A stretch of 64,000 nt of DNA from a virus. The position numbers were made by a program, and so were the translations under genes. The notes beneath the pieces were generated by a model. It was not told where the DNA came from. It was given only the letters and a program-made list of their open reading frames with translations, and ran no database searches. Where the stretch lies: the IMG/VR virus record IMGVR_UViG_3300017917_003843, positions 1 through 64,000 of that record, one strand, 5' to 3'. Positions 45,301 to 53,832 of this stretch are shown one piece after another (position 1 is the stretch's first letter; each line of letters starts with the position of its first letter).

Positions 45301-46916
45301 AAATCTTTTCTGGGGATATTGTTTAAAAAACTACTTGATGGTGAATAATCACCATTAAAATCAACACTACCACTATATCCACCTACATTATAATCTAATA
45401 CAGTTTGATTACCTTGAGAATTATATAATTTAACACCAAATGATTCTAACCAATCATATACTAAATCTTGAGAAATACCTTTTTCCAAATTATTATCATT
45501 ATCCCAAACATCAGTTAATTTATCAATATAAATCCAAATATTATCAAAATATTGGCCAATCATATTAACAAATAAAATATAAGGAGCATAGTTATCTGGA
45601 TCTTCTAATATATAAGAAGGAATGACGTCTAATAATATATCTTTATTATCAATATCATAAGCACTTACTACATTAGAAGTAGTAGCATACCAATTCTGAA
45701 CTGTAACTGAGGATGATGGGTATAAAGTATATGGCTGTAAAGAACCTGATTTAGGCCATGGGGCAATATTATATTCAAGATAAGATCCTGTTTCTAAAGT
45801 AATTTCTACTATAGATGATGTTAATGAACTTGAAGTAAAATATAAATAAGATTCAAAACCATCAAAAGTTGCTATGATGTCATTTATACTTGAACTAGCT
45901 CTATTTACTGATGGAACTAAAGAAGGATTTGAAGCTGTTAATGGGGTATTAGTATTAATTTCACTTTGATAGCTTTCAATTTCTCCTATTTTAAAAACAA
46001 AATTAGATAATCTATTTTCAACCGAACTATAACGTGCAAAACCTGAACATTGGCTATAATCAACATTTATATTAACCCCCTGATTAGCAATAGAATTTAA
46101 TACTGCTTGATAATATGAACCAGTAAATGAAGATATAAGTTGATTATAATTGTTATAAGGTGTAGGAATTACATTTTTAGTTTGTAAGTCAATATCAAAA
46201 TTAGGACCTCTTAGTACAGGTTGAGGTAATGTAGGTATTAATTTATCTAAATTTAAATCAAATACGTAAGGATTAATTAATTCTTCTACAATCCAAAATG
46301 TATTTTTAACTCCTAAATTAAGAGGAAGTGGTTCATATAATTTAAATAATATATTTACTTGACCGTTAGTACCAAATTCTGTTAGAGCATTTACAGCTAT
46401 TACTTGATTGTTGTTACCAAAATTTAATATTACATAGTAATAATAAGGAACACTCGCTTGTTTTTGAGCAAACCCGCTAACAATAGATGCTAATTGTTGA
46501 TTTGATAATACTGTTGAATTAACTTTTAATTCGGTTCTATCCGAAGAAATCTGTTGAATATATAAATTATTATCAAATGGTTCACCTGATAATTTTCGAA
46601 AAAAATTATATCTAACTGTTACTTCACCAGATTCATATCCTAAATCTTTAATATCTTGAATAGGATCTATTTCAAGATTAGGTAATAAACTTTGTGAATA
46701 AGCAGATGTTGTAGGAAGTTTATATGATCTATAATTATAATCTGAATTAAGGGTAGTTCCTCCTAAATCAAATACAAAATATTCAATATAATCATTTGCT
46801 TGTCCAAATGTTTCCGATTGGATTATAGGAAGCATTAAGTTATCATCCTGTAGTGTATAACGATTTATTACACCAGTATCTAAAATCTGCCCTACTATTC
46901 TAATATTATCCGCCAT
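42339..46916 (-). CDS. Very large baseplate/tail protein
   Basis: 1525 aa. The N-terminus (ADNIRIVGQILDTGVINRYT) and a mid-region block (DWLESFGVKLYNSQGNQTVL, then SYKRIYHNLPYLFKAKGAHG and LQSLITVFGI) are recurrent in large T4-type tail proteins of uncultured phages (recalled). The rest is beta-rich with carbohydrate-module-like pieces, e.g. YYTIPAKSNYQFSYDFNLLV. It follows gp25, gp6 and two smaller genes, the slot held by the wedge protein gp7 (1032 aa) in T4. Equivalence to gp7 is inferred from order, not from similarity. Confidence 0.65.
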   Translation of the reverse strand: MADNIRIVGQILDTGVINRYTLQDDNLMLPIIQSETFGQANDYIEYFVFDLGGTTLNSDYNYRSYKLPTTSAYSQSLLPNLEIDPIQDIKDLGYESGEVTVRYNFFRKLSGEPFDNNLYIQQISSDRTELKVNSTVLSNQQLASIVSGFAQKQASVPYYYYVILNFGNNNQVIAVNALTEFGTNGQVNILFKLYEPLPLNLGVKNTFWIVEELINPYVFDLNLDKLIPTLPQPVLRGPNFDIDLQTKNVIPTPYNNYNQLISSFTGSYYQAVLNSIANQGVNINVDYSQCSGFARYSSVENRLSNFVFKIGEIESYQSEINTNTPLTASNPSLVPSVNRASSSINDIIATFDGFESYLYFTSSSLTSSIVEITLETGSYLEYNIAPWPKSGSLQPYTLYPSSSVTVQNWYATTSNVVSAYDIDNKDILLDVIPSYILEDPDNYAPYILFVNMIGQYFDNIWIYIDKLTDVWDNDNNLEKGISQDLVYDWLESFGVKLYNSQGNQTVLDYNVGGYSGSVDFNGDYSPSSSFLNNIPRKDLVIESYKRIYHNLPYLFKAKGAHGGLQSLITVFGITGSILPIKEYGGMNDYQDLKGYTTNKISLGSNTITGSVLSSVKRLETSTTSSRAVKSQDLHFIDVSFSPQTQIDAAVSSSITSVDPTWVLDQYIGDPTALSLETYPSLSYQRDYWFGQTFDEPFDYGGFIRLIQFFDNSLFKMIKDFTPARGNTWTGVSIKSPVLERPKVAQYNPIFTNSTDWEADFTGAAILPIYDPYYFYLGGDKEAYYEGNISGSFIDTYAVFEVNNRNPYLVNNSIGYTPPGFVSGSTDFIFNINAPAYENFFINSDFNILQNNVDESLTSAYRKLVIPILSVDDLGRCFTSYSITGAVQLQDSYLPNPSYKNPRYDGVQLYSRLYNTWSIGDRSYGQSPVINYNVKKLGLFTEVVDNVYLPYRSNVALKYLVDDTGSFTELNKRNRNWIEVQNTFKAGDSLNISLFDSQKYSNQAQTNGNKIIYESGYSYFPVFYLYGSESANWITSSVFAAPGGDSQNVLNRFFNLYTVPGTLVPSSSTFTSSSFTGSKYEVWNIFNTVSSISSTGNYFSLGTGPGGGNIVTSSYYTIPAKSNYQFSYDFNLLVSASASTVTSKEVIGSMELWVSSSTTGTFTKLDTNAITASFQAQTYKVYIGNIPTGYTKVIAELQQSDDIILYNGYNVNEYNTIYDPLPINTFIVSPADITYRLYKFIGYLPNADTFDPYQGNILGYFWVKSTDNPDNYSNIKIYSSITPPSPDSAATKTLTFRRSVNLNASDVAIGDKIVFRFFIDNDGNSGDPTLIYNASLNADGILKVIAANNSLVTNNIDVCFDQTANAFYLDTSLSPFFGPSYFFNPLDSVVSSSYSSLYQTYGDILYPFYLQPNDKIVIQAVDANGPYSEYTVNNVEFIGTSSLAYIYVKEDIDGYFNSCSKYYKVLFLKRVVDETNVIINYSKVPGKTSYGYAIASNISPLLIDNIDNINKRVNQQLVDVGVGITT

Positions 46917-47256
46917 TCAGTGATTGTTGAATTAATTTAATATTTTCAGCTTCAATTGTTAGTAATTGTTGTCTTAAAGTTGTTATTTCTTGTAATAAAA
47001 CATCAATATTAGTATCATCTGCTAATCTTACTCCCAAATATTCTGCTGTTTTATTTAAAATATATCGTTGAGAATTAATATCTCCTTCTTTAGGAATACT
47101 TAAAAATAATTCCTCATATAATGTAAAAAACTCATCAATGGTAAGTTCAGGAGCAACGGGTGTTACTATTGCAAATTCTTTAAATTGAGTATCTATAACT
47201 TTAGAAAATCTACCCTTATTATAAACTGCTTGTTGAACCGGAATTATTTCAGCCAT
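46906..47256 (-). CDS. Small baseplate-cluster protein
   Basis: 116 aa, with a helical C-terminus (IDVLLQEITTLRQQLLTIEA) that looks like a short coiled coil, and a middle with LTIDEFFTLYEELFLSIPKE. Both ends overlap neighbours (11 nt and 1 nt), showing tight coupling to the giant baseplate protein. Possibly an assembly partner. No family name known. Confidence 0.6.
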   Translation of the reverse strand: MAEIIPVQQAVYNKGRFSKVIDTQFKEFAIVTPVAPELTIDEFFTLYEELFLSIPKEGDINSQRYILNKTAEYLGVRLADDTNIDVLLQEITTLRQQLLTIEAENIKLIQQSLNGG

Positions 47257-48338
47257 TATTTGTTTATTTTAAATATGTAGTTATTATCATATACTACTGT
47301 TGAACCATCATTAAAAGATGATTTTATAAGTACTTTATAATATCTTTGTGGTTGTAAACCTGCCATATATAATATAAAATAATTCCCTGCAGAATCACAA
47401 CTTAGTTTAGTATAATTTATATCAAAATCTATAACATATTCTCCTGTATCTAAATCTTGTACAGCATAATATGATGATGAAGGTAAAGCACTATTTAAAG
47501 TATAAACAGATTGTGTAACGAATTGGCGCGTAGGATATGTAGGACGAGCATTTACTCTAAAATTATAAACAGTATCAGTATTATACTGCCCAATATTATT
47601 TCCTAAAGTAATAACAGTGTTATCATTAGATAATACAGATAAGCTTCCTGTTATATAACTACTATCATCCCATCTAATTTCAAGTTGAGGAGGATATATA
47701 GTATGAGTATTTCTAGAAAAATATTTTAATGAATATGAAGATGAAGGATTATATTCATAATTATCCATTTTAACCAAAATACCATTATTTGTTATACTTC
47801 CTGTATAAAACTGTGTTACAATATTAGTAATATCAGCATTTACATCTTTTGTACTGTTTATAACAAATGATTGAGAAGCAACATAGTTAGTATACCATGT
47901 ACCTCCACCTGGGCTATCTGTTTGGTAAGAACCCGTACTATTAGTAGCAAAACTAGATGTTCGCCAATTGATATTATTATTTCGTTGTACCCATGAACTA
48001 CCGTCTGTATCCGCGGGATTGTATAAAAATCTACCTGTTCCTTCTTCCCAAGATTGAGATACAGGGTAAAAATTTAAAGTATAATCATCAGGTAAAGAAG
48101 TAGCATTTGCTATAAACAGTTTTAAATAAGTTTTATAAGCACCTGTTACCTCATTATTTATAACATCTTGTATTTGAGATGTAGGAAATGTAACTAAAAA
48201 TCTAGATACTTGAGCATTATTATTGGATGAAGACATTTCATTTTGAATCTCCAATATTTGATCAAGCCCTGTATTAGTTAAAGGGTATGCAGAGTATACG
48301 GTTGTATCCTTTTCAGGAAATATTTTATAGACAGCCAT
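47256..48338 (-). CDS. DNRLRE/CBM-like virion protein
   Basis: 360 aa. The N-terminal 200 residues have the pattern of DNRLRE-type beta-sandwich domains: FPEKDTTVYSAYPLTNTGLD, then VSRFLVTFP, YLKLFIANATSLPDDYTLNF and YPVSQSWEEGTGRF. The domain usually binds carbohydrate or cell-surface material. The C-terminal 120 residues are a second beta domain (PTRQFVTQSVYTLNSALPSS). It sits between gp6 and the giant baseplate protein. Late-type motif 17 nt upstream. Confidence 0.65.
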   Translation of the reverse strand: MAVYKIFPEKDTTVYSAYPLTNTGLDQILEIQNEMSSSNNNAQVSRFLVTFPTSQIQDVINNEVTGAYKTYLKLFIANATSLPDDYTLNFYPVSQSWEEGTGRFLYNPADTDGSSWVQRNNNINWRTSSFATNSTGSYQTDSPGGGTWYTNYVASQSFVINSTKDVNADITNIVTQFYTGSITNNGILVKMDNYEYNPSSSYSLKYFSRNTHTIYPPQLEIRWDDSSYITGSLSVLSNDNTVITLGNNIGQYNTDTVYNFRVNARPTYPTRQFVTQSVYTLNSALPSSSYYAVQDLDTGEYVIDFDINYTKLSCDSAGNYFILYMAGLQPQRYYKVLIKSSFNDGSTVVYDNNYIFKINK

Positions 48339-48355
48339 CTATGTTATTTATTTAC

Positions 48356-48364
48356 AATAAATAT
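48356..48364 (-). promoter_or_regulatory. Late-type promoter motif upstream of the 47256-48338 gene
   Basis: Coding strand reads ATATTTATT, 17 nt before the ATG. Confidence 0.5.
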
Positions 48365-48371
48365 AGAATTA

Positions 48372-50183
48372 TTAAAAAGTTATTACCCGACCTTGAATAT
48401 CTAAATCAGGATATCTTATTTCAAAAATAGCAGGATCTAGTGATGGATACAATACGTTATTTCTAATAGCTCCTGCTACATCATAACTATAAGGAGAATA
48501 ATTAGTTCCTGATTTATTGGTAAATTCAACTTTAGTTACGGATTGTACACCATCAGTTTGTAGTAAGACAGAATATATTTCAGATATTATAATAGGTTGA
48601 TTAACTTGCCATTTATCTATATTAAAATAATCTTTTAATGCTATTATACAATTAGTTAATATCTGTTTATTACTCAAACCAGGAATAACAGTAATATCAA
48701 AACTTAATCCTAAATTAATATAAAATGCATCTTTAATAGTAATAGCATCTGTAACCATTCTAAATGGTTCTAAATATTCTTTTAAATTACTTTTTAATTG
48801 TGCAGTAGCATTTTCTAATCTTTTATCACCATCATATGCTAAAACATACATTGATAAAGCAAGAGGATTATTATCAATTAGTGGATCATTACCTGATTGT
48901 ACTGATAGAGCTGAAGCTTGTTCTACATATACTTTAGCAATAGTACCAAATTCAGAAGGCATACTTAAAGCACGAGTAATATAATCTTCTTTAGTTACCG
49001 CACGAAGTTGTGCTGAAAAAGAATTTAATGTATTTAATCGGATTTCCTCAACAGAATCTCCATCTCTACCACCAGTTGCTGGTAAGGGGTTAGTACATGC
49101 TAAAGTTAATAAAGATAAATTAACATATGATGGGTTTATAGTAGTTATACCAGCATTAGAAGTTATAATAACAATATCATTAGCAGGTACGTTAGCTGCT
49201 ATACCTCCCCCAACTGTATACTCAACATACATTGTCATGTTAGCAGGTACTATACCATATTGTTTAGTATAAAATACAGCAGCCTGATTGTAATTATTTA
49301 CTAAATCAGATGTATCAACAGAAGGAACTAAACCTAACTGTATTGTATCAGGGGTAGGAATAATAACACTATCAGCATCATTAACATACATTCCCGCACC
49401 AAATTGCATTTCTACTATTGTATCCGTTTTAATTCTTGTTACAAAACGATTAGGAGTTTCTAATAAACTCATTAAATATGGTACTTTATTAGCATTAATT
49501 CCAGTATTTGTTGTTTTATTAATAACGTTAGACTGAGCTAAATATGGTACTTCATACCACGTACTAGAATCACTTCCTGAAACTGCTAATATTTGTAAAA
49601 AATTAGGCTCATTAATTTCAACGGATGTAAATTTTTGAGGAGGACCAAATACAAATTCTGTGCTTTTTATTTCAGCAGATATAGCTTTAACGGATTTTTT
49701 AAACAGATAAGTATTAGGGTCATATAAACTAATTTCAACAGACCCTGTATCAGAAAAATCAACTTTATTTAGTGTTAAAAATTTAGTACCTGTAGTAGCC
49801 GACTGTAATTGAGTATTTTCAGGAATTATCAATGCATATTCTAAATTAGGTACACTACTTGATATAGGAATACGTTGATAAAAATCAATAAGTGCAACGG
49901 AAGCATATGATGATTTGGGGCGATAACCTAATGAATAAGCCATATTCAATAGATTTTCCTTTTGTTCAGCCGTTAGTACAAAATTTTCTTGTATTTGAGT
50001 ATCAGTATAAAATGATAAAACATCACCAACATATGCTGCCATTTCAATAAACATATTTCCAGGGGATGCTTCTGAAAAGTCAGTATAAGTATTAGGAAAA
50101 TAATTTTTAGCAAATTCAATTAAAGATGCTTTAAACTCAGGAAATGTCTTATTTAAATAAGATATATTTTTATTATCTGCCAT
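48372..50183 (-). CDS. 6: Baseplate wedge protein, gp6-like (J family)
   Basis: 603 aa (T4 gp6 is 660). The J-family features are PEFKASLIEFAKNYFPNTYT with DFSEASPGNMFIEMAAYVGD at the start, QENFVLTAEQKENLLNMAYS then LGYRPK, a beta region with GGRDGDSVEEIRLNTLNSFS, and AVTKEDYITRALSMPSEFG. VTDAITIKDAFYINLGLSFD closes the conserved part. gp6 forms the wedge ring that triggers sheath contraction. The start overlaps the gp25 stop. Confidence 0.92.
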   Translation of the reverse strand: MADNKNISYLNKTFPEFKASLIEFAKNYFPNTYTDFSEASPGNMFIEMAAYVGDVLSFYTDTQIQENFVLTAEQKENLLNMAYSLGYRPKSSYASVALIDFYQRIPISSSVPNLEYALIIPENTQLQSATTGTKFLTLNKVDFSDTGSVEISLYDPNTYLFKKSVKAISAEIKSTEFVFGPPQKFTSVEINEPNFLQILAVSGSDSSTWYEVPYLAQSNVINKTTNTGINANKVPYLMSLLETPNRFVTRIKTDTIVEMQFGAGMYVNDADSVIIPTPDTIQLGLVPSVDTSDLVNNYNQAAVFYTKQYGIVPANMTMYVEYTVGGGIAANVPANDIVIITSNAGITTINPSYVNLSLLTLACTNPLPATGGRDGDSVEEIRLNTLNSFSAQLRAVTKEDYITRALSMPSEFGTIAKVYVEQASALSVQSGNDPLIDNNPLALSMYVLAYDGDKRLENATAQLKSNLKEYLEPFRMVTDAITIKDAFYINLGLSFDITVIPGLSNKQILTNCIIALKDYFNIDKWQVNQPIIISEIYSVLLQTDGVQSVTKVEFTNKSGTNYSPYSYDVAGAIRNNVLYPSLDPAIFEIRYPDLDIQGRVITF

Positions 50184-50593
50184 TACTCAAAATTAACTGT
50201 TATATTATCTGTTTCTCCTGATATTAATATATAATATGTAATATTTACAGTTAATACATTTAAATCAGGATCGGGTGCAAATTCAATATTAGTGATTTGT
50301 ATACTAGGAATATATATTTCAACACTACTTTTAATGCTTTCTTCTATATTACCAAAAGAAGTAGGATCTATTTGTTCAAACAATTGTGCTCGTAAAAGAG
50401 TACCAAATTGAGGATTTTCAATTCGTTCACCTCTAGCTGTTAATAATAAATTTATAAGATTATACTTAAGTTGCTCCTTAGTAGAAAAAGTACTATAAAA
50501 AACACCAGGAGCATTAAATGGTAATTTAACACCAATTGCTGTATTTTTTTGTAAATCTCTAGGATCAACCCTAGTACTCTTTATATAAGCCAT
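50183..50593 (-). CDS. 25: Baseplate wedge protein, gp25-like
   Basis: 136 aa (T4 gp25 is 132). GPW/gp25 family features: LPFNAPGVFYSTFSTKEQLK, then NLINLLLTARGERIENPQFG and TLLRAQLFEQIDPT, the conserved E-R-x3-P-x-F-G motif. The C-terminal strands are NVLTVNITYYI. It joins gp6 and gp53 in the wedge and nucleates the sheath. It overlaps gp6 and the 110-aa gene by one base each. Confidence 0.92.
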   Translation of the reverse strand: MAYIKSTRVDPRDLQKNTAIGVKLPFNAPGVFYSTFSTKEQLKYNLINLLLTARGERIENPQFGTLLRAQLFEQIDPTSFGNIEESIKSSVEIYIPSIQITNIEFAPDPDLNVLTVNITYYILISGETDNITVNFE

Positions 50594-50925
50594 TATTGAA
50601 CTGCTCTAAAATTATTTATATCACCTGGGTTTTGTCTCATTTCTGATGCAACCTGTGCTAACATATTTTGATAAACGTTTTGTTTTTCACCAAACGTTTT
50701 AGGAACAGCCGCTGGTGGTGGAGTCATCCCCATTTGATCCATTAAACTTTGACGTAAAGCTGGATTAGATGGAGGTGTATTTGTTGTATTAAAACTTACA
50801 GTAGGCCATTCTTGTTGGGCAGTAAGAGATTCTTGAATTTTTTGCTTTCCAAGATTAGCTAATTCTTCTTTCAAAACTTCTCTAACAGCCTCTTTAATAA
50901 GATTTTTTAATTCATTTGATTTCAT
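50593..50925 (-). CDS. Small protein with capsid-leader-like N-terminal helix
   Basis: 110 aa. The N-terminus MKSNELKNLIKEAVREVLKE is nearly the same type of helix as the leaders at 21901, 25981 and 28125, with I-K-E and L-K-E sites. The rest is proline-, glutamine- and asparagine-rich and likely disordered (TPPSNPALRQSLMDQMGMTP). It lies among baseplate genes instead of head genes. The late-type motif lies 3 nt before the ATG. Function unknown. Confidence 0.55.
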   Translation of the reverse strand: MKSNELKNLIKEAVREVLKEELANLGKQKIQESLTAQQEWPTVSFNTTNTPPSNPALRQSLMDQMGMTPPPAAVPKTFGEKQNVYQNMLAQVASEMRQNPGDINNFRAVQ

Positions 50926-50928
50926 ATC

Positions 50929-50937
50929 AATAAATAT
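50929..50937 (-). promoter_or_regulatory. Late-type motif directly before the 50593-50925 gene
   Basis: Coding strand reads ATATTTATT with 3 nt to the ATG. Confidence 0.4.
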
Positions 50938-52244
50938 TAAGGTTCAAGATTTTGTTCGTCAATAATTAATTTTAGTTCTTCAACTAATACATAAGGATCT
51001 AATGTAAATGATGGTTTAGATTGTAATACTATAAATCCACTTCGATCGTAAGCAACAGCATATCTACGTTTATTACCTGATACTACAAATCTAGGATCAT
51101 TTTCTTCAAGTATACCGAATGTAAATCCTTTATAAATAGTACCTTGAAGTAATCCTAATTTTTTATTTAATAACTCATTAATTTCACTAGGTGTCAAATC
51201 ATTATTTATAGCTTGATCAACTAACTCATTTAAAGGTAGTAATCTTGCTTCTAAAGCCGTTATTTCATTAATTAAATTACTTAAAGCAGCATTTATTACT
51301 GCTATCATTACTAATAATGCATCTATAGTTAATGTAATTTTAGTAATCCGCTCAGCAATTACTGCTGTTATACTAAACGGAATTAATAATATTAATGTTA
51401 ATACTAAAGTAAATACAGTAAGTACTGTTTGTAATACTTCTAAAGCAGTTTTAATAAATGATATTTGAATATAAGCATTACTTAATTCAGCTACTGCTGC
51501 ATCTCTAGCTATTTTTGATTTAGCAATATCTTGTTTAGTTTGAGCGGATGCTAATATATCATTAGTTTTATTAACTAAATCTGTTAAATTTTGAACAGTA
51601 ACCGCTAATGATGCTAAATAATTATTTATTAAATAACCTATAGCATATAATACAAGTGCTTTAGCTGATGCTTTAATAAATCCTTTATTTTGTGCAATTT
51701 TAGCTTTTACACCATTAGTTGTAACTCTAATTTTATTTCTAGTTACCTTAGCATCACTTATTGCTTGTTCAGCTTCTGCACTCTCTTTTAAACTTTCTTC
51801 AGTAACAATATTTAATTGTTTATTAATATCTAAAATTTGATTTTCAATACCTTTTACATATTTTTCTGCTTTTTGTATTTCTTTTTCTGCTTTTTTTAAA
51901 GCTCTATCAGCAACTTTTAATTTTTTATTAGCTTCATTTTTTTGTTGCTTTAAAATTTCATCAGCATTTCCTTGAGAATTAACTTGAACTACATTATCCC
52001 CATATTCTTTATAATCATCAGCATATTGAGCTGCTAATGCTAATGCTTGTATAGGACTAATTTGAGTATTATTTAATGCATCTAAAAAATTTTTTGCTTG
52101 ATCATAATATGCTTTAGATTGATTATATAAAGCTTTAGCTGCTTCATATTGTAATTTCCCTTCTTCATATAATTTGGTACTATCTTCTAATGCTTTTTGA
52201 GCAGCATCTATTCTTTCTTGAGTTTGTTCTAAAGATGAAGCCAT
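50937..52244 (-). CDS. Coiled-coil protein with long hydrophobic segments (hub or tape candidate)
   Basis: 435 aa. Residues 1-170 form an alanine-, lysine- and glutamine-rich coiled coil (RIDAAQKALEDSTKLYEEGK; ADRALKKAEKEIQKAEKYVK). Hydrophobic helices follow at about 195-220 (ALVLYAIGYLINNYLASLAV) and 270-335 (TVLTVFTLVLTLILLIPFSI; ALLVMIAVINAALSNLI). A beta C-terminal region ends it. Tape-measure and hub proteins often have this build, but it is short for a tape measure and no homology is claimed. It lies between gp5-like and gp25. Confidence 0.55.
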   Translation of the reverse strand: MASSLEQTQERIDAAQKALEDSTKLYEEGKLQYEAAKALYNQSKAYYDQAKNFLDALNNTQISPIQALALAAQYADDYKEYGDNVVQVNSQGNADEILKQQKNEANKKLKVADRALKKAEKEIQKAEKYVKGIENQILDINKQLNIVTEESLKESAEAEQAISDAKVTRNKIRVTTNGVKAKIAQNKGFIKASAKALVLYAIGYLINNYLASLAVTVQNLTDLVNKTNDILASAQTKQDIAKSKIARDAAVAELSNAYIQISFIKTALEVLQTVLTVFTLVLTLILLIPFSITAVIAERITKITLTIDALLVMIAVINAALSNLINEITALEARLLPLNELVDQAINNDLTPSEINELLNKKLGLLQGTIYKGFTFGILEENDPRFVVSGNKRRYAVAYDRSGFIVLQSKPSFTLDPYVLVEELKLIIDEQNLEP

Positions 52245-53446
52245 TATGATGTTTGTGTTGTTTGAGAAACTAAAAAAGTTGGAATACCTAATTGGTCGCT
52301 ATATGTTTTTAATTTAGCTTGAAATACATTTGAAGCCATCATTAATTGAGTCATTGTTGTTCCTTCGGGAGTAATTACAGCAGTTGTTAAAGCTGAACTA
52401 AATGTGCTTAGATCTGTTATAAGGTTTGATAAAAGTAATTTAGTATCATTACCTAACAATACAGGTTGTGTCTTTTTAGATTTATTAGAAGGACCTAAAA
52501 ATATAGTATTATCTTGTAATGTAATTCCTACTTGTCTACTTTGTAAATAAATAGGACCTTGAGAATATAATTCAACACCTGTTTTACCGAATATTAGCAC
52601 TTCATCACTTTTAGAAGAAATAACAGTACGGTCAGCATTTATAACAACTTGAGGATTAACATAATTTTTAACACCGATAGGAGCAGTAATATTACTTAAA
52701 GAAATATTACCAATATCTAAAGGAATAGATTGATTAGATGTTAGATAAACAGATGATCCATCTTTATTTATATCTTCAACATGTAAATCTGAAGTAGGTA
52801 ATTTAAAATTATGTTGATTAGTAATTAATGTAATTGGATTATTTCTTAGTTCACCTGGATTAGTAGACCATGGAGTTAAATCTATATTTCCTGATTTGTT
52901 AGTACTTCCAAAACGAATTGAATTACCAAATCTACCTTCTAAAATATAATCACCTTCAAAAGTTTGTAAACCTCTAAAATTAGAATCTTCGTTAAATGAA
53001 TCGTATAATAAAGTTTTATCTTCATTTAAAAATAACCCATTAAATTGAGGACTATTCCAAGCATTAATTACACTTACATAATAGTTTTCTTCGGTTTTAT
53101 TAGTAATAGGAGAAGGAGCCGAGGGAAGTGGCATTAACAATACTATTTCACCTGGCAGTGGAAAGTATTTTTGATTAGGTATTAAAGGCAATGCTGTTGG
53201 GAAGTTAACTAAACTAGCATCATCTAAATTTTCTAATGGTATCTCACTAGATTCATTATATTCTTGATACAATATGGTACCAATACCATCCCATCTACCA
53301 TTTTGTTCCCATACTTGAGCGGGTACACTTCTTTCATTTAATATAACAGCATATACTTTTCCTACTTTATAATTTTGAGGAGGGAAATAATTATTATTCC
53401 CCATATTAGCTGTAATAAACGATACACCTTCTCTTACTTTTACCAT
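52244..53446 (-). CDS. 5: Baseplate hub/spike protein, gp5-like
   Basis: 400 aa. The N-terminal part looks like the gp5 OB-fold: YKVGKVYAVILNERSVPAQV, then DGIGTILYQEYNE and YFPLPGEIVLLMPLP. The middle has LEGRFGNSIRFGSTNKSGNI, found in gp5-type proteins of other T4-like phages (recalled). The C-terminal half has strand repeats (TVISSKSDEVLIFGKTGVEL; YLQSRQVGITLQDN) fitting a spike base. No lysozyme domain is present, unlike T4 gp5. Position before gp25 and gp6 supports a hub role. Confidence 0.6.
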   Translation of the reverse strand: MVKVREGVSFITANMGNNNYFPPQNYKVGKVYAVILNERSVPAQVWEQNGRWDGIGTILYQEYNESSEIPLENLDDASLVNFPTALPLIPNQKYFPLPGEIVLLMPLPSAPSPITNKTEENYYVSVINAWNSPQFNGLFLNEDKTLLYDSFNEDSNFRGLQTFEGDYILEGRFGNSIRFGSTNKSGNIDLTPWSTNPGELRNNPITLITNQHNFKLPTSDLHVEDINKDGSSVYLTSNQSIPLDIGNISLSNITAPIGVKNYVNPQVVINADRTVISSKSDEVLIFGKTGVELYSQGPIYLQSRQVGITLQDNTIFLGPSNKSKKTQPVLLGNDTKLLLSNLITDLSTFSSALTTAVITPEGTTMTQLMMASNVFQAKLKTYSDQLGIPTFLVSQTTQTS

Positions 53447-53447
53447 T

Positions 53448-53804
53448 TTATTTCTCCTTAGAACCTATTATAGTAGCATTAACTTCATGAACTGCTGAAA
53501 ATAATTGTTCTTTTTCAGCTTCACTTAATATCATACCAGCAGCTTCTTCTGAAGAACTACTAGACATAGCACGTTGAACAATACCTGCTAATTTAATCAA
53601 TTGTTCATCATTTTTAACACTTATATTCAAATGCTCAGCAATCAATGGAACTATCATAAGAGCTGATTGGGCATTTTCAACAAATGGTTTTAATGTTTCA
53701 ATTAGATCTTTTATTTGTTTTTCTTTCTCTTTAGAATTATTGTAAATGTCTTTAAGCAAATCAGAAAATTTCTTATTGCCCCACATTACTTGATCAAAAT
53801 TCAT
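53448..53804 (-). CDS. Helical hub-cluster protein of unknown function
   Basis: 118 aa, helical (FDQVMWGNKKFSDLLKDIYN; NAQSALMIVPLIAEHLNISV), with a serine run before EEAAGMILSEAEKEQLF. It precedes the gp5-like gene by 1 nt. A tail-assembly role is inferred from position only. A late-type motif lies 14 nt upstream. Confidence 0.55.
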   Translation of the reverse strand: MNFDQVMWGNKKFSDLLKDIYNNSKEKEKQIKDLIETLKPFVENAQSALMIVPLIAEHLNISVKNDEQLIKLAGIVQRAMSSSSSEEAAGMILSEAEKEQLFSAVHEVNATIIGSKEK

Positions 53805-53818
53805 AATTAATATTTGAT

Positions 53819-53827
53819 TATAAATAT
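53819..53827 (-). promoter_or_regulatory. Late-type promoter motif at the head of the baseplate cluster
   Basis: Coding strand reads ATATTTATA, 14 nt before the ATG at 53804, just after the sigma-factor stop. Confidence 0.55.
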
Positions 53828-53832
53828 AAAAT

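Noticed and set aside
4290-53827. Plus-strand TATAAATA boxes as T4 late promoters
   Set aside because: They point away from the genes. The same positions read ATATTTATA on the coding strand and lie before minus-strand starts, so a minus-strand motif fits better.
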